Shown here: one piece after another, positions 25,842 through 35,308 of the stretch
How the letters are laid out: every line of letters begins with the position of its first letter
Position numbering within the stretch: position 1 is the stretch's first letter
Origin: Hansschlegelia quercus
Lineage (GTDB): Bacteria > Pseudomonadota > Alphaproteobacteria > Rhizobiales > Methylopilaceae
NCBI RefSeq assembly: GCF_004310425.1
Contig: NZ_SIUB01000011.1
Span: 1 to 64,000 of the forward strand
Direction of reading: 5' to 3'
Length of the DNA stretch: 64,000 nt
Notes under the pieces: generated by a model
Databases searched by the model: none
Seen by the model: only the letters and a program-made list of their open reading frames with translations
What the model was told of the DNA's origin: nothing
Made by a program: the position numbers and the translations under genes

Positions 25842-26638
25842 AGAAGGCGCTCAAAGTCGCGCTCCGCGGTCATCTCGGACGCAGCAAGGCCGCCGCAGTT
25901 CGCCTGCTCGCGGAACGTCATGCGCTGGCGCTGATCGCACCCCGCTCGAGCCGGCCGACGGGCCGCATCCTTTGCCACCACAGCATCGGTCAACCCTGTT
26001 TCGGGGTGAACGACGTATCGCCCCGGCGCTTCGCCCGGCAGATCGAATCCGCGCTCGCTGCCGGATACCGCTTCGTGCCCGCGCCGCAGATCGCCGCGGG
26101 CCTCGCCGGCCCGAAGGACCTCGCGCTGACGTTCGACGACGGCGCCCGCAGCCTGCTGACTGAGGTGGCGCCGATCCTGAGCGCTTTCGGCGGCCTTCCG
26201 TTCATGGTGTTCGTGGTGACAGGCTGGGCCGACGAGGCGCAGGCGGGACGGCGGCGGAACATCGCCTCGTGGACCGACGTCGAGGCTCTGGTGGCGCTGG
26301 GGGCCATGATCGGCAGCCACTCCGTAAGCCATCCGAATTTCGCGCGCCTGAACGACGCCGCGGTTGTGGAAGAGCTTGAGCAGTCACGTGAGACGCTGAG
26401 GAGGAGGATCGGCGAGTCGCCGGCGGACTTCGCGATTCCGTTCGGCCTGAACAGCACGTGGACGCCTTCGGCGACCGCCGCGGCGCGTGCCGCCGGCTAC
26501 ACGCGGATATACGCGCAAGCCGAGAACCGTCGGCCGCCTGATACGATCGGCCGGTCCCTTGTCACCGGATATGACGCCGATACCCTGTTCCGGGCGACGC
26601 TCGAAGGCGCGTTCGATCGCTGGGACGAGTGGTATTGA
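25838..26638 (+). CDS. polysaccharide deacetylase family protein (NodB fold)
   Basis: A 266-residue carbohydrate esterase family 4 protein. The metal-binding aspartates are in LALTFDDGARS and the His pair in GSHSVSHPNFARL. Catalytic features of a de-N-acetylase are visible. The ATG 25838 overlaps the methyltransferase stop, so the two are coupled. No obvious signal peptide, so it may act on cytoplasmic lipid-linked or nucleotide-bound sugars rather than on finished polymer. This could create free amino groups in the glycan. Confidence 0.85.
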   Translation: MKKALKVALRGHLGRSKAAAVRLLAERHALALIAPRSSRPTGRILCHHSIGQPCFGVNDVSPRRFARQIESALAAGYRFVPAPQIAAGLAGPKDLALTFDDGARSLLTEVAPILSAFGGLPFMVFVVTGWADEAQAGRRRNIASWTDVEALVALGAMIGSHSVSHPNFARLNDAAVVEELEQSRETLRRRIGESPADFAIPFGLNSTWTPSATAAARAAGYTRIYAQAENRRPPDTIGRSLVTGYDADTLFRATLEGAFDRWDEWY

Positions 26639-26909
26639 GCCGGGCGATCCATGCGCCCGACCCAGCGCCGGCGCCTCTGCGCGTGGGCCCCGCAAACCGG
26701 CTCCCGTAAGCAGATGGCGACGTTCGGTCTCCCGGCTGTAGCCGGGAGAGGTACGGCGCACGCGAAGACACCCGAAAGAGCGCGTTGACCCGCGCCTGGC
26801 CGATCCCGCTAGATCGAAGCCAAACGCAGGTAATGGACATGATGCGGGCTCGATCGACGACGCCGGCCAGGTTCGGTCGTCTGAGCCGTCCGTCAGGAGC
26901 GCGCCGCCC

Positions 26910-28577
26910 ATGACCGGCGCGGAGCGGCTCTCGACGCCTCGTCGCATCACCGCAGCGGTGCTCGCGATATGGTTTTCGCGGATCGTCGCGATCGGCTGCG
27001 GGCTCGTCCTGATGCCGATCCTGTTCGGGCGGCTCGCCGAGCCGGAGCTTGGCGTTTGGCTGTTGCTGAACCAGAGCGCCTTGCTGATCCTGATGCTCGA
27101 CTTCGGCCTGACCTCGACCCTGACGCGCCGCTTCGCGTTCCTGCAGGGGAGGGCGCGCGGAGAAGAGCCGGACGACGACCGCGTCCGGGATTTCGGGCGG
27201 CTGGCCGGCACCGGCCGACGTCTTTTCCGCTTCATGGGGGCGGGCGTCGGCGGTTCCGCCTGGCTTGCGGGGCTCGCTTTCGTCGGCGGCCTGAGCCTGG
27301 AGCATGAACTCCTCGCCCAGGCGCGCATCGCCTGGACGATCCTGTGCGCCGGTCAGGCGGTGGCTCTATCGAACGGTCTCTGGACCGCAGCGATCGCCGG
27401 CCTCGGCTATGTCGGGCCGGTCGCCCTGATCTCGGCCGGGTTCACCAGCCTCACCATCATGGCGCAATGCGGCGTGGCGCTTGGCGGCGGCGGCGTCGTG
27501 AGTCTCGCGGCAGTGGCTGGGGGCGGCAACCTTGCGGTGCGCTTCGTCATCGTGGCTTACCTCCGGCGCAGGGAGGCGGCGTTGTCGGGCGCGCCCCGGG
27601 TGTGGGACGCTGGCGAGGCCGCGGGCCTGATGAAGCCCGCCTTCAAGTACTTTCTGACCGAGATCGGCGCGGTGATGCTGCTGCGCACCGACCAGTATTT
27701 CATCGCCGCCTATCTCGACCCGAGGAGCATCCCCAACTACGTCGCCGCTTACACACTGGCCTTCAACGCGGCCCTGATCTCGATCGCGGTCGGGGAGCCC
27801 GGCGCGGTCTACGTCACCCAGCTATGGCGGAGCGCGGCGCAGAACGGCGTCCGCGGCATCGTGCTGCGCAGCATGCGTGTCGGCATGGGTCTGATGGCGT
27901 TGGGAGTGGCGCTTCTGCTGTTCGCCGGCCCGGCGATCATGACGGTCTGGATCGGCGAGGACCGCTTCGTCGGCTCGGCGGTGATGGCCATCTTCAGCGC
28001 CATGCTGCTGGTCCACACGCAGCAGAGCCTGCTGTTCGGCTTCTCGCGCGCGACCGAGAACGAGGTCTACGCGCTCTGGTATCTGCTCGCCGGGGCTTTG
28101 AACGTAGGCCTGAGCTTTGTCCTGACGCCGGCGCTCGGCCTGGTGGGCGTGGCGCTGTCGACCGTGCTTGCGCAAGTCGCGAGCACAGGGTGGCACATCC
28201 CGCTCTCGGCGTTGCGGCGGCTGGGAATTTCGCCGCGGGATTACGCCCGGTTCGTCGCGGCGCCGGTGGCGGCTTTGTTCGTCGGCGCGTGCTCCGCGAT
28301 CTGGCTGGTGACCGATGGCCCGGCGGCGCCGACGAGCGCGTTTGGAAAGGTGGCGGCGGCGGCTGTCGCCGGCGGCGCGATGGGCGCCGTCGGCTTCTGG
28401 GGACTCGTGCTCGACGCGCCTCTTCGCCGGAGGGTCCTGGATAGCCTGCGGCCGGTGGGTCTGCACGGCGCCCCGGCCGCGCGGGCGATCGATTGGGGCC
28501 TCCCCCTACGCCGTTTGCGCGTGTTGGAGCCGTCCCGGCGGCGAGAAAGTGGGAGGGGCGATCGGCCGGAATCCTAG
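26910..28577 (+). CDS. oligosaccharide flippase, MATE-like (second copy)
   Basis: A 555-residue membrane protein with about 12-14 helices, of the polysaccharide_synt/MATE family. The N-terminal LAIWFSRIVAIGCGLVLMPILFGRL segment, and YQFIAAYLDPRSIPNY-like YFIAAYLDPRSIPNY loop are typical, and the C-terminal tail has an Arg-rich extension. A GGAGC-type site (AGGAG near 26895) precedes the ATG. It is less similar to the first flippase than paralogues usually are, which suggests different substrates. Confidence 0.85.
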   Translation: MTGAERLSTPRRITAAVLAIWFSRIVAIGCGLVLMPILFGRLAEPELGVWLLLNQSALLILMLDFGLTSTLTRRFAFLQGRARGEEPDDDRVRDFGRLAGTGRRLFRFMGAGVGGSAWLAGLAFVGGLSLEHELLAQARIAWTILCAGQAVALSNGLWTAAIAGLGYVGPVALISAGFTSLTIMAQCGVALGGGGVVSLAAVAGGGNLAVRFVIVAYLRRREAALSGAPRVWDAGEAAGLMKPAFKYFLTEIGAVMLLRTDQYFIAAYLDPRSIPNYVAAYTLAFNAALISIAVGEPGAVYVTQLWRSAAQNGVRGIVLRSMRVGMGLMALGVALLLFAGPAIMTVWIGEDRFVGSAVMAIFSAMLLVHTQQSLLFGFSRATENEVYALWYLLAGALNVGLSFVLTPALGLVGVALSTVLAQVASTGWHIPLSALRRLGISPRDYARFVAAPVAALFVGACSAIWLVTDGPAAPTSAFGKVAAAAVAGGAMGAVGFWGLVLDAPLRRRVLDSLRPVGLHGAPAARAIDWGLPLRRLRVLEPSRRRESGRGDRPES

Positions 28578-28705
28578 CTCCCGCCATGCGGCGCTCGCCT
28601 CCTAGGATCGCCTTCCATGTCTCGCCGGTCATCAGATGGACGGCTCCATTCGATGGAGCCGTTCGTTCGAGAGCGCCGACGATCCAGGACCGGGGGCGCG
28701 CGACC

Positions 28706-29845
28706 ATGTCCTACACACCGCAGCTGATAAACGCGTTCCTCCTGACCGTCGTGCTCGTGACGGTGCTCCGCAGCGTCGCCGCTCACTTCGGATTCCTTGA
28801 TCGTCCCGACGCTCGCAAGCTTCACCATGGGGCTGTGCCGCTGGTGGGCGGGGTGGCGATGTTTGTCGCCTTTCTAGTGGCGTCGATCTCGCTCGACCCA
28901 TCACATCGCATGCCTCTGACGGCGGTGGCGGGGCTCGGCGTTCTCGTGGCGATGGGCGCCTGTGACGACCGCTTCGTCCTTCGCGCCGGGCTACGTCTCG
29001 CCGTGCAGATCCTCGCTGCGGCGCTGATGGTGTGGCCGATCGCCCTGTCGGTCGACTGGATCGGCGGCCTGCCGCTCGGTGGCGCGGCGTTCCCGCTGGC
29101 CGTGCTCTTCGTGGTGGGATTGGCGAACGCCTTCAACATGATGGACGGCCTCGACGGCCTCGCCGGCGGCGTCGCGGCCTGCGCGCTGTTCTGGCTCGCG
29201 CTGACCGCCATCGCCTTCGGACGCGAGGAGGCCATGGTGGCGGTGCTGCCGCTGTTCTTCGCGGTGCTCGGCTTTCTGGTCTTCAACATGCGCCATCGCT
29301 GGCGCAGCGCCGCATCAGTGTTCATGGGCGACGCCGGAAGCATGATGCTCGGCGCGGCGATCGCCTATCAGACGCTGTCGCTCGCGAGCGGCGACGAGCG
29401 CGTCGCCTCCGTCACGCCGCTGTTGTGGATCTGCGCGCTGCCGGCGGTCGAGACGCTGAGCCTGGTCGTGCGGCGTCTCCGCGCGGGGCGCAGCCCGATG
29501 GCGGGCGACCGAGGTCATCTTCATCATCTGCTCGTCGACGCGGGGATTTCGCCGGCGCGCGCCGCCGCCTGGCTGATCATCGTGTCCGCGGCGTTGGGCT
29601 CCGTCGGCTACGCCGCGGCCAGCCTCGGCGCGCCTGACTTCACAATCATCATCGGGCTACTCCTTGTTGCCGGCGCCCACTCCGTCGCCGTCGCGAAGCT
29701 CCCCCGCCTGCTCGCCTCTCGGGCAGCCGCCGCTTCCCCGCCGCGCCCGCTCCAGCAGCCTTTAGCGGTGGCGACTGCGGAAAGCCTTATGGCCAGTCTT
29801 CCGTCTTCCCACGCAAGCCTTCAAAGATCGGACGATCGACCATGA
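28706..29845 (+). CDS. WecA/MraY-type undecaprenyl-phosphate sugar-1-phosphate transferase
   Basis: A 379-residue multispanning enzyme of the PNPT (MraY/WecA) family. Core motifs are MGACDDRFVLRAGLRL (DD motif), LANAFNMMDGLDGLAGG, FMGDAGSMMLGAAIAYQ and the C-terminal DRGHLHHLLVDAGI histidine loop. Such enzymes transfer GlcNAc-1-phosphate or a derivative to undecaprenyl phosphate and start repeat-unit assembly. It is therefore the likely initiating enzyme of this locus. The frame extends upstream of ATG 28706 but without support; its stop overlaps the next gene by ATGA. Confidence 0.9.
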   Translation: MSYTPQLINAFLLTVVLVTVLRSVAAHFGFLDRPDARKLHHGAVPLVGGVAMFVAFLVASISLDPSHRMPLTAVAGLGVLVAMGACDDRFVLRAGLRLAVQILAAALMVWPIALSVDWIGGLPLGGAAFPLAVLFVVGLANAFNMMDGLDGLAGGVAACALFWLALTAIAFGREEAMVAVLPLFFAVLGFLVFNMRHRWRSAASVFMGDAGSMMLGAAIAYQTLSLASGDERVASVTPLLWICALPAVETLSLVVRRLRAGRSPMAGDRGHLHHLLVDAGISPARAAAWLIIVSAALGSVGYAAASLGAPDFTIIIGLLLVAGAHSVAVAKLPRLLASRAAAASPPRPLQQPLAVATAESLMASLPSSHASLQRSDDRP

Positions 29846-30750
29846 TCCCCGTATCCGTCGTGATACCGACCCGCAACGAAGCCGCCAACCTCGGCTACTG
29901 CCTCGAGGCGTTACGAAGATTCGATCAGGTCATCGTTGTCGACAGCGGGAGCATTGACGCGACCGAGACGATCGCCAGGCAACATAATGCGGAGATCATC
30001 CCCTTCGCCTGGAACCGGCAATATCCGAAGAAAAAGGAGTGGTCCCTTCTTCACCCCGCGGTGCGGCACAACTGGGTCCTGATGTTGGACGCCGACGAGA
30101 TCGTCTCGGACAAGCTGGTTGAGGAAATCGCTTCTACGATCGCCAGAGGTCCGCGGTTTGCGGCGTACTTCATCCTAGGACGCTTCGTGTTTCTGGGCGA
30201 GCCGCTCCGGTTCGGCCATTGCAACTGCAAGATCATGCTGGTCGACCGGCGCCGTACGCGGTTTCCGAGGCCTGACGATCTGGACATACCAGGCGGGTGG
30301 GAGGTCGAAGGACATTACCAGCCAATAATTGACGGCCCGATAGGTCGCATGCGCGCCTCGCTGCTGCACTGGGACCGCAAGCCTGCCGCCGCCTATTTCG
30401 GTCGGCACGACCTCTATGCGGACTGGGAGGCGCGGCTCGCCAAGCGTGGGACGCTGACGAAGCTGGCCTCCACGGAGAGCCTCGCCCGCCGCCTCATGAA
30501 GACCGCCTTCCGCAAGACGCCGGCGCGCTGGCTCGTCGCCTTCCTGCATTCCTACGTCCTGAAGCTCGGCTTCCTCGACGGCGCAGCGGGCTTCCACTTC
30601 GCCATGGCCCGGGCGTTCTACTACTGGCAGATCGCGTTGCGCGGCCGGACGCTGGCCGCCGATGCGCGCATGGCTGAAGAGGCGAAAGGCGAATCCGCGG
30701 TCGCCGTGCGCGGAACCGCCGCCTCGCCCGCCGCCGTGGGCCGCTCTTGA
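29842..30750 (+). CDS. glycosyltransferase family 2, WaaE/KdtX-like
   Basis: A 302-residue GT-A glycosyltransferase beginning VSVVIPTRNEAANLGYCLEAL. The metal-binding LMLDADEIVS segment (DxD equivalent), the NRQYPKKKEWSL loop, and the downstream FILGRFVFLGEPLR identify the group of lipopolysaccharide core beta-glucosyltransferases such as WaaE. It starts by ATGA overlap with the WecA-like gene, so the pair is coupled. The acceptor may be the first lipid-linked sugar. Confidence 0.85.
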   Translation: MIPVSVVIPTRNEAANLGYCLEALRRFDQVIVVDSGSIDATETIARQHNAEIIPFAWNRQYPKKKEWSLLHPAVRHNWVLMLDADEIVSDKLVEEIASTIARGPRFAAYFILGRFVFLGEPLRFGHCNCKIMLVDRRRTRFPRPDDLDIPGGWEVEGHYQPIIDGPIGRMRASLLHWDRKPAAAYFGRHDLYADWEARLAKRGTLTKLASTESLARRLMKTAFRKTPARWLVAFLHSYVLKLGFLDGAAGFHFAMARAFYYWQIALRGRTLAADARMAEEAKGESAVAVRGTAASPAAVGRS

Positions 30751-30759
30751 GGGTCGGCA

Positions 30760-31377
30760 ATGAACATTGCGGGCGTATCTCGTAGGCTGGGACGCAGTGT
30801 CCTCATCATCGCGTGCAGCGCCGCAGTCACAGCAGCGCTGGCGTTGACGCTCGCCGGTTATGTGCTGCCCGTCTCGCGGAGCGCAGGCCGCGCCAACGCG
30901 ATCGTCGCGCTAGGCGGGTTCGGCGTTCCTAGAGCGGAACTCGCGGCCCAGCTGTTTCTCGATGGCGTCGCGCCGCTGGTCGTGGTCACCGGAGCGGGCG
31001 ATTGCGACGCGATGCGCGATATCCTGCTAGCGCGCGGGGTGCCGGCCAAGGCGATCCTGACAGAATGCGCCTCACGCTCGACGCAGGAGAACGCAGCCTT
31101 CGCTTCAGGCCTGCTCCGCCGCGCCCATGTTCGTTCTGCGGTTCTGGTGACGCACTGGTTTCACGCCCGCCGCGCTCTGGCGGCCTTCCGTGCCGCTCTT
31201 CCTGAGATGCAATTCACCGCCGAGGCGGTCCGCCCGTCCGAGCCGAGTTGGCGCGTAGGTTGGGTCAGCACGCCCGGCGCGACTCTCGCGGAGTTCACGA
31301 AGATTCTCTGGTACGCGCTTCGCTACGGGATCGTCGCCGGGCCGCAACCCGAACAATTTGCGGCGGTCGCGCAATGA
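30760..31377 (+). CDS. YdcF family (DUF218) protein
   Basis: A 205-residue protein with a single N-terminal membrane segment (VLIIACSAAVTAALALTLAGYVL) followed by a DUF218 domain. Landmarks are ANAIVALGGFGVPRAELAAQLF, the VVVTGAGDCDAMRDILL loop, and the downstream THWFHARRALAAFR. ElyC/SanA/YdcF proteins are linked to envelope polysaccharide assembly, with no fixed reaction known. It lies between a glycosyltransferase and a Wzy-like protein, which fits a role in polymer assembly. The stop overlaps the next gene by ATGA. Confidence 0.82.
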   Translation: MNIAGVSRRLGRSVLIIACSAAVTAALALTLAGYVLPVSRSAGRANAIVALGGFGVPRAELAAQLFLDGVAPLVVVTGAGDCDAMRDILLARGVPAKAILTECASRSTQENAAFASGLLRRAHVRSAVLVTHWFHARRALAAFRAALPEMQFTAEAVRPSEPSWRVGWVSTPGATLAEFTKILWYALRYGIVAGPQPEQFAAVAQ

Positions 31378-32630
31378 ACCACGTTCTCATTGGCCTTTTC
31401 GCGCTGCTTTGCCTCGGGATCTTGGTCGCAGGCCTCCGTCGCCGCGAAGGCGTCTACGAGTATCCATTCCTCGCCGGCGCGATCGCGATCGCGTTTCTGC
31501 TGCCGCAGTTGCCCGGTCTCGCGGACAACATGTTCCTGCCGGCCGACGGCTTCGCGAAGACGCTCATCTTTACGATTTTCTGCATCGCGGTGATCCCGAT
31601 CGGGTGGCGCTCGGCGGCTCGGCCTCTGATCGCAGCGCCGATTCCATTGAGCGAGAGCCGGCTCTTTATCGCGTCCGCTATACTGTCTGCGGCCGGGGCG
31701 GGCTTCTATGTGGCCGTGGGCCGGCTGCCGCCCGAGACTATGGTCTCCACCACGATCAGCGGCGTGCCGGTTGTACTGTTGTTCTTCTCGAAGATGCTGG
31801 TCTTCGGCTTTGCGATCGCGGCGCTTTGCATGGTCCGACGGCCGTCATGGCCGTGGCTCGCGATCGTACTTGGAGATTCGATCCTCTACCTCGACCGGAT
31901 CGTCGTGACCGGCAAACGCGGCGAGGCGCTGGAATATGTGCTCATAGTCGCGATGTCGTTCTGGTTCCTGCGCGGCTTGGTCTTGCCGCGGGCCTTGGTC
32001 GTTGCGGGCTTGTTCTTTGGGGTGCTCGGCATGACGAGCACCGAGGATTACCGTGCGATCACCCGTCGGGGCGAGACGCCGACCCTCGAAACTCTGTCCC
32101 AGATCGACGTGTCAGCGAATTTCGAGACGTTGCTTTCGTCCGGCGGAGCCGAGTTTCAGAACGCGATCATGCGGATCGACTTAGTCTCAAGTTCTCAGGG
32201 CTTTGACTATGGCCTATTTCATTGGAATGAACTCGTTATGGCGTTTGTACCGGCGCAATTAGTGGGAGAGACAACGAAACGCTCGTTGCTAATCGAGACG
32301 CCAGAAGCGATCGATCGCTTCTATCTACCAAGCACCGGCACAACCCAAACCGGCTTCGCCGACGCTTTCGGCTCGTTCGGCTATTTGGGCTTCCTGAAGT
32401 TCTTCGCCATCGCCTGGCTGATGCGTCGCCTTCACCGCGGCGCGTCGCTCGGCGACGCCAGCAGCCAGATCATCTACATGCTAAGCGTCGTGCCGGCGAT
32501 GAATGTGCTGTCCCACCACACGAACTGGATCGTGACGGCCTGGGTGCAAATGGCGATCTTCCTCGGTCCGGCCTTGCTCTTCGCGCGCATCGCCCCGCGG
32601 CGGTTGCTCGCGCCGGTGGCGGCCTCATGA
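31374..32630 (+). CDS. multispanning membrane protein, Wzy polymerase candidate
   Basis: A 418-residue membrane protein with about ten to eleven hydrophobic segments and a long soluble loop in the second half (DVSANFETLL to YLPSTGTTQTGFADAFGSFG). The loop with FADAFGSFGYLGFLKFF resembles O-antigen polymerases/ligases and other Wzy-type proteins, which share little sequence. No strict motif supports it. Its place next to flippases and glycosyltransferases is the main reason for the call. The ATG overlaps the YdcF stop, and its own stop overlaps the next gene. Confidence 0.65.
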   Translation: MNHVLIGLFALLCLGILVAGLRRREGVYEYPFLAGAIAIAFLLPQLPGLADNMFLPADGFAKTLIFTIFCIAVIPIGWRSAARPLIAAPIPLSESRLFIASAILSAAGAGFYVAVGRLPPETMVSTTISGVPVVLLFFSKMLVFGFAIAALCMVRRPSWPWLAIVLGDSILYLDRIVVTGKRGEALEYVLIVAMSFWFLRGLVLPRALVVAGLFFGVLGMTSTEDYRAITRRGETPTLETLSQIDVSANFETLLSSGGAEFQNAIMRIDLVSSSQGFDYGLFHWNELVMAFVPAQLVGETTKRSLLIETPEAIDRFYLPSTGTTQTGFADAFGSFGYLGFLKFFAIAWLMRRLHRGASLGDASSQIIYMLSVVPAMNVLSHHTNWIVTAWVQMAIFLGPALLFARIAPRRLLAPVAAS

Positions 32631-33202
32631 GTCCCGCGCAGGAGGCCGCTGCGCCTGACTTCCCGTCGCCGCTACGCGGCGCGGCGACTTTCAGCATCAG
32701 GCATCGCCTGCTGAGGATGAGTTGGCGACTTGTGTGGGCGGCGCTGGCCCATTGGACGCCGCCGCCGGCGCATCGGTGGCGGAACTTCCTGCTGAGGCTC
32801 TGCGGCGCGGACATCGCCCGCAGCGCCAGGATTTACGGCGACGTCGTCGTCTGGTGGCCGCCGCATCTGTCGATGGGCGAGCACGCGTCACTCGGCCCGG
32901 GCGTGACTTGCTACAACGTCGCGACCATCCGCCTCGAGCCGTTCGCCATTGTCTCGCAGCGGGCGCATCTCTGCTCGGCGACCCACGATTGCGACGATCC
33001 CGCCTTTCCCTTGCGGGCGCGCGCGATCAGCATCGGCGCGTATGCCTGGGTCGCCGCGGAGGCTTTTGTCGGCCCCGGGGTCAAAGTCGGGGAGGGGGCG
33101 GTGCTCGGGGCCCGCGGCCTCGCAGTACGCGATCTAACCGCCTGGACCATCTACGGCGGCAACCCGGCGACGCCGCTCCGGGCGCGCCGTCGCCCCGCTT
33201 GA
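32627..33202 (+). CDS. WcaF-type hexapeptide-repeat acyltransferase
   Basis: A 191-residue left-handed beta-helix acetyltransferase. It carries the WcaF-like start (RMSWRLVWAALAHWTPPPAHRWRNFLLRLCG with GADI), followed by hexapeptide turns (IRLEPFAIVSQRAHLCSATH, AISIGAYAWVAAEAFVGPGVKVGEGAVLGARG) and a catalytic His in the STATHDCDDP-type segment. It would O-acetylate a sugar in the repeat unit using acetyl-CoA. It is fused by ATGA overlap to the previous membrane protein gene and ends the operon-like run started at 28706. Confidence 0.8.
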   Translation: MSPAQEAAAPDFPSPLRGAATFSIRHRLLRMSWRLVWAALAHWTPPPAHRWRNFLLRLCGADIARSARIYGDVVVWWPPHLSMGEHASLGPGVTCYNVATIRLEPFAIVSQRAHLCSATHDCDDPAFPLRARAISIGAYAWVAAEAFVGPGVKVGEGAVLGARGLAVRDLTAWTIYGGNPATPLRARRRPA

Positions 33203-33349
33203 CGCTCGCGGTCGAAGCTGAACGGCCGAGATGAGGCGTCCGCTACTCCTATCGGAGAGGCTGCGCGGCGTCACTTTTACCCGCAGCGTGGCCGCACGCA
33301 AGACGTCGCTCGGAGCGGCGGGGAGGATTTATCCTAGAAGAGAACAGCT

Positions 33350-34543
33350 ATGGTCGACACGGCAGCTGCGCGGGCTCTGAACGACGGACAGGAGAGGCTG
33401 GTCGCGTTGGACGGCTTGCGCGGGTTGGCGATCCTGCTCGTGATGGTCTTTCACCTTGTTCTTCAATATCCGTTCGCAGCGTCGGCCGGCAGCCTCTACT
33501 ATCAGCTCGGCGGGATCGGGTGGATCGGCGTCGACCTGTTCTTCGTCCTGTCCGGCTTCCTCATCACCGGCATCCTGATCGACACGAAGGAGTCGCCCAA
33601 CTTCTTCAGCGCCTTCTTCGTCCGGCGGGCGCTCAGGATCTTCCCGCTCTACTACGCAGCGCTCATCGTGATCTTCCTGATTGCGCCGCGTTTCGGCGTC
33701 TATGACACCCCTGAGCTACGCTTCGTCCTCGACCGCCAGATCTACTTCTGGACGTACATGACGAACTGGGGGTTCGTGGAGGCGCGCGGCGCGCGGTTCT
33801 TCAACGTCGACTGGCTCGCGCTCGTCCACTTCTGGTCGCTGGCCGTCGAGGAGCAGTTCTACGTGGCCTGGCCGTTTGTAGTTTACCTGTTCTCCCGCAG
33901 GGGATTGGTCAGGATCTGCGTACTGCTGGTCGTCGGCGCCCTTGCATTCAGGCTGACGATTGTCGGTCTGGGGTTGCCGCAGGGTGCCGCCTACACGCTC
34001 ACGCCAGCGCGGATCGACACGCTGGCGGTCGGCGCTTTGCTGGCGATTGCATCCCGGACCGAAGGCGTGCTGTTCCATCTTCAGAAAGCGGCGACCTGGT
34101 GCGGCGCGGGCGCGCTCATCTTCCTGATCTTCGTCTTTTTCAATCACCAAGGCGTCTGGTTTGCTGATCGCTGGATGCACACGATCGGCTTTTCGGTGCT
34201 GGCGGTTGGGTGGGGCGCCATGCTCGCGACCTGCCTTTCGGGGGGGCCGTACCCGGCCGTCCGCCTCGTGTTCGAGGCGCGGTGGCTGCGCGCGTTCGGC
34301 AAGTACAGCTACGGCCTCTATGTGCTGCATCATCTGATGCTACCGTTCCTACCAGCGACGCCCTTTGTCCGGCTGTTTCCAGAGCCTCTCGGCGCGACGT
34401 TCTACATCATCTGCTCGATAGCGCTGTTTCTCGCGGCCGCTTGGCTGTCGTGGGTCTTCATCGAAAACCCGTTCCTTCGACTTAAATGCTTCTTTGGCTA
34501 CCAGTCCGCGCCCGGCGTGCAGCCGAGCGGCGTGACGGCCTGA
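33350..34543 (+). CDS. acyltransferase 3 family membrane protein
   Basis: A 397-residue protein of the OafA/YrhL type with about ten transmembrane helices. The signature LDGLRGLAILLVMVFH is near residue 22 with the catalytic His, followed by GWIGVDLFFVLSGFLITGIL and RRALRIFPLYYAALI. The C-terminus (FIENPFLRLKCFFGYQ) matches the family end. It transfers acetyl or similar groups from cytoplasmic acyl-CoA to extracytoplasmic glycans. It has its own promoter region and follows the WcaF-type gene by 147 bases. Confidence 0.9.
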   Translation: MVDTAAARALNDGQERLVALDGLRGLAILLVMVFHLVLQYPFAASAGSLYYQLGGIGWIGVDLFFVLSGFLITGILIDTKESPNFFSAFFVRRALRIFPLYYAALIVIFLIAPRFGVYDTPELRFVLDRQIYFWTYMTNWGFVEARGARFFNVDWLALVHFWSLAVEEQFYVAWPFVVYLFSRRGLVRICVLLVVGALAFRLTIVGLGLPQGAAYTLTPARIDTLAVGALLAIASRTEGVLFHLQKAATWCGAGALIFLIFVFFNHQGVWFADRWMHTIGFSVLAVGWGAMLATCLSGGPYPAVRLVFEARWLRAFGKYSYGLYVLHHLMLPFLPATPFVRLFPEPLGATFYIICSIALFLAAAWLSWVFIENPFLRLKCFFGYQSAPGVQPSGVTA

Positions 34544-34780
34544 TTTCTGAGTCCAAGCTGACCAGCTGCAAGCGCCGACTTGCGCATCGCAGTAAAGCGA
34601 TGCTGGCCCAAATACCGGCAATACCTCTTCTAGGTAGCGGGTTCTCGAAAGACGTTACTCCTCTCCCAAAGTCGACGCTTTTGGCCAAGGGTGAGAAAAC
34701 CTTTCATCAGGTTCCGGCGTCCAGGCCGTACCAATAGCCTCGTTGTCATCGCTTCACAGCGGCGTGACCGGGGAAAAGCA

Positions 34781-35308
34781 ATGGGTATCCGCAATGTGAC
34801 GTCGGGCGAGGGCGCGAAGTTTTCGCATCCCGAACTCGTCAACGCCTATGACTGCTCGATCGGACGGCAGACCCGCGTGGGCCCGTTCGTCGAGATCCAG
34901 AAGGGCGCGGTCATCGGCGCGCACTGCAAGATCTCCTCGCATTCCTTTATCTGCGAAGGCGTGACGATCGAAGACGAGGTGATGATCGCCCATGGGGTGA
35001 TGTTCACCAACGATCTCTTTCCCAGGGCGACCGACGACGACGGCTATCTCCAGCGCGACGGGGACTGGACCCTAGTGACCACGCTTGTGCGTCGAGGCGC
35101 CTCGATCGGGTCCAACGCCACGATCGTCGGCGGCGTGACGATAGGGGAGGGGGCGCTGGTCGCCGCCGGCGCGGTAGTCACCCGAGACGTGCCCGACCAT
35201 GCCCTCGTCATGGGCTCGCCGGCTCGCATAACAGGAGACGTGCGCGAGGCCCGGGAGCGCACAGCCCGCCTCACTTATGCGCCGGATCGGCTGGAGCCGG
35301 TGTCATGA
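34781..35308 (+). CDS. WlbB/WbpD-type N-acyltransferase (left-handed beta helix)
   Basis: A 175-residue hexapeptide-repeat acyltransferase. Beta-helix turns run from IGRQTRVGPFVEIQKGAVIG to GSNATIVGGVTIGEGALVAAGAVVT, with the WbpD-like FICEGVTIEDEVMIAHGVMFTND active-site segment and PARITGD near the end. WlbB/WbpD N-acetylate the 3-amino group of UDP-2-acetamido-3-amino sugars. The ATG at 34781 follows a purine-rich stretch. Its last codons overlap the next gene. It is the acyltransferase of the three-gene amino-sugar set with 35305 and 36330. Confidence 0.85.
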   Translation: MGIRNVTSGEGAKFSHPELVNAYDCSIGRQTRVGPFVEIQKGAVIGAHCKISSHSFICEGVTIEDEVMIAHGVMFTNDLFPRATDDDGYLQRDGDWTLVTTLVRRGASIGSNATIVGGVTIGEGALVAAGAVVTRDVPDHALVMGSPARITGDVREARERTARLTYAPDRLEPVS

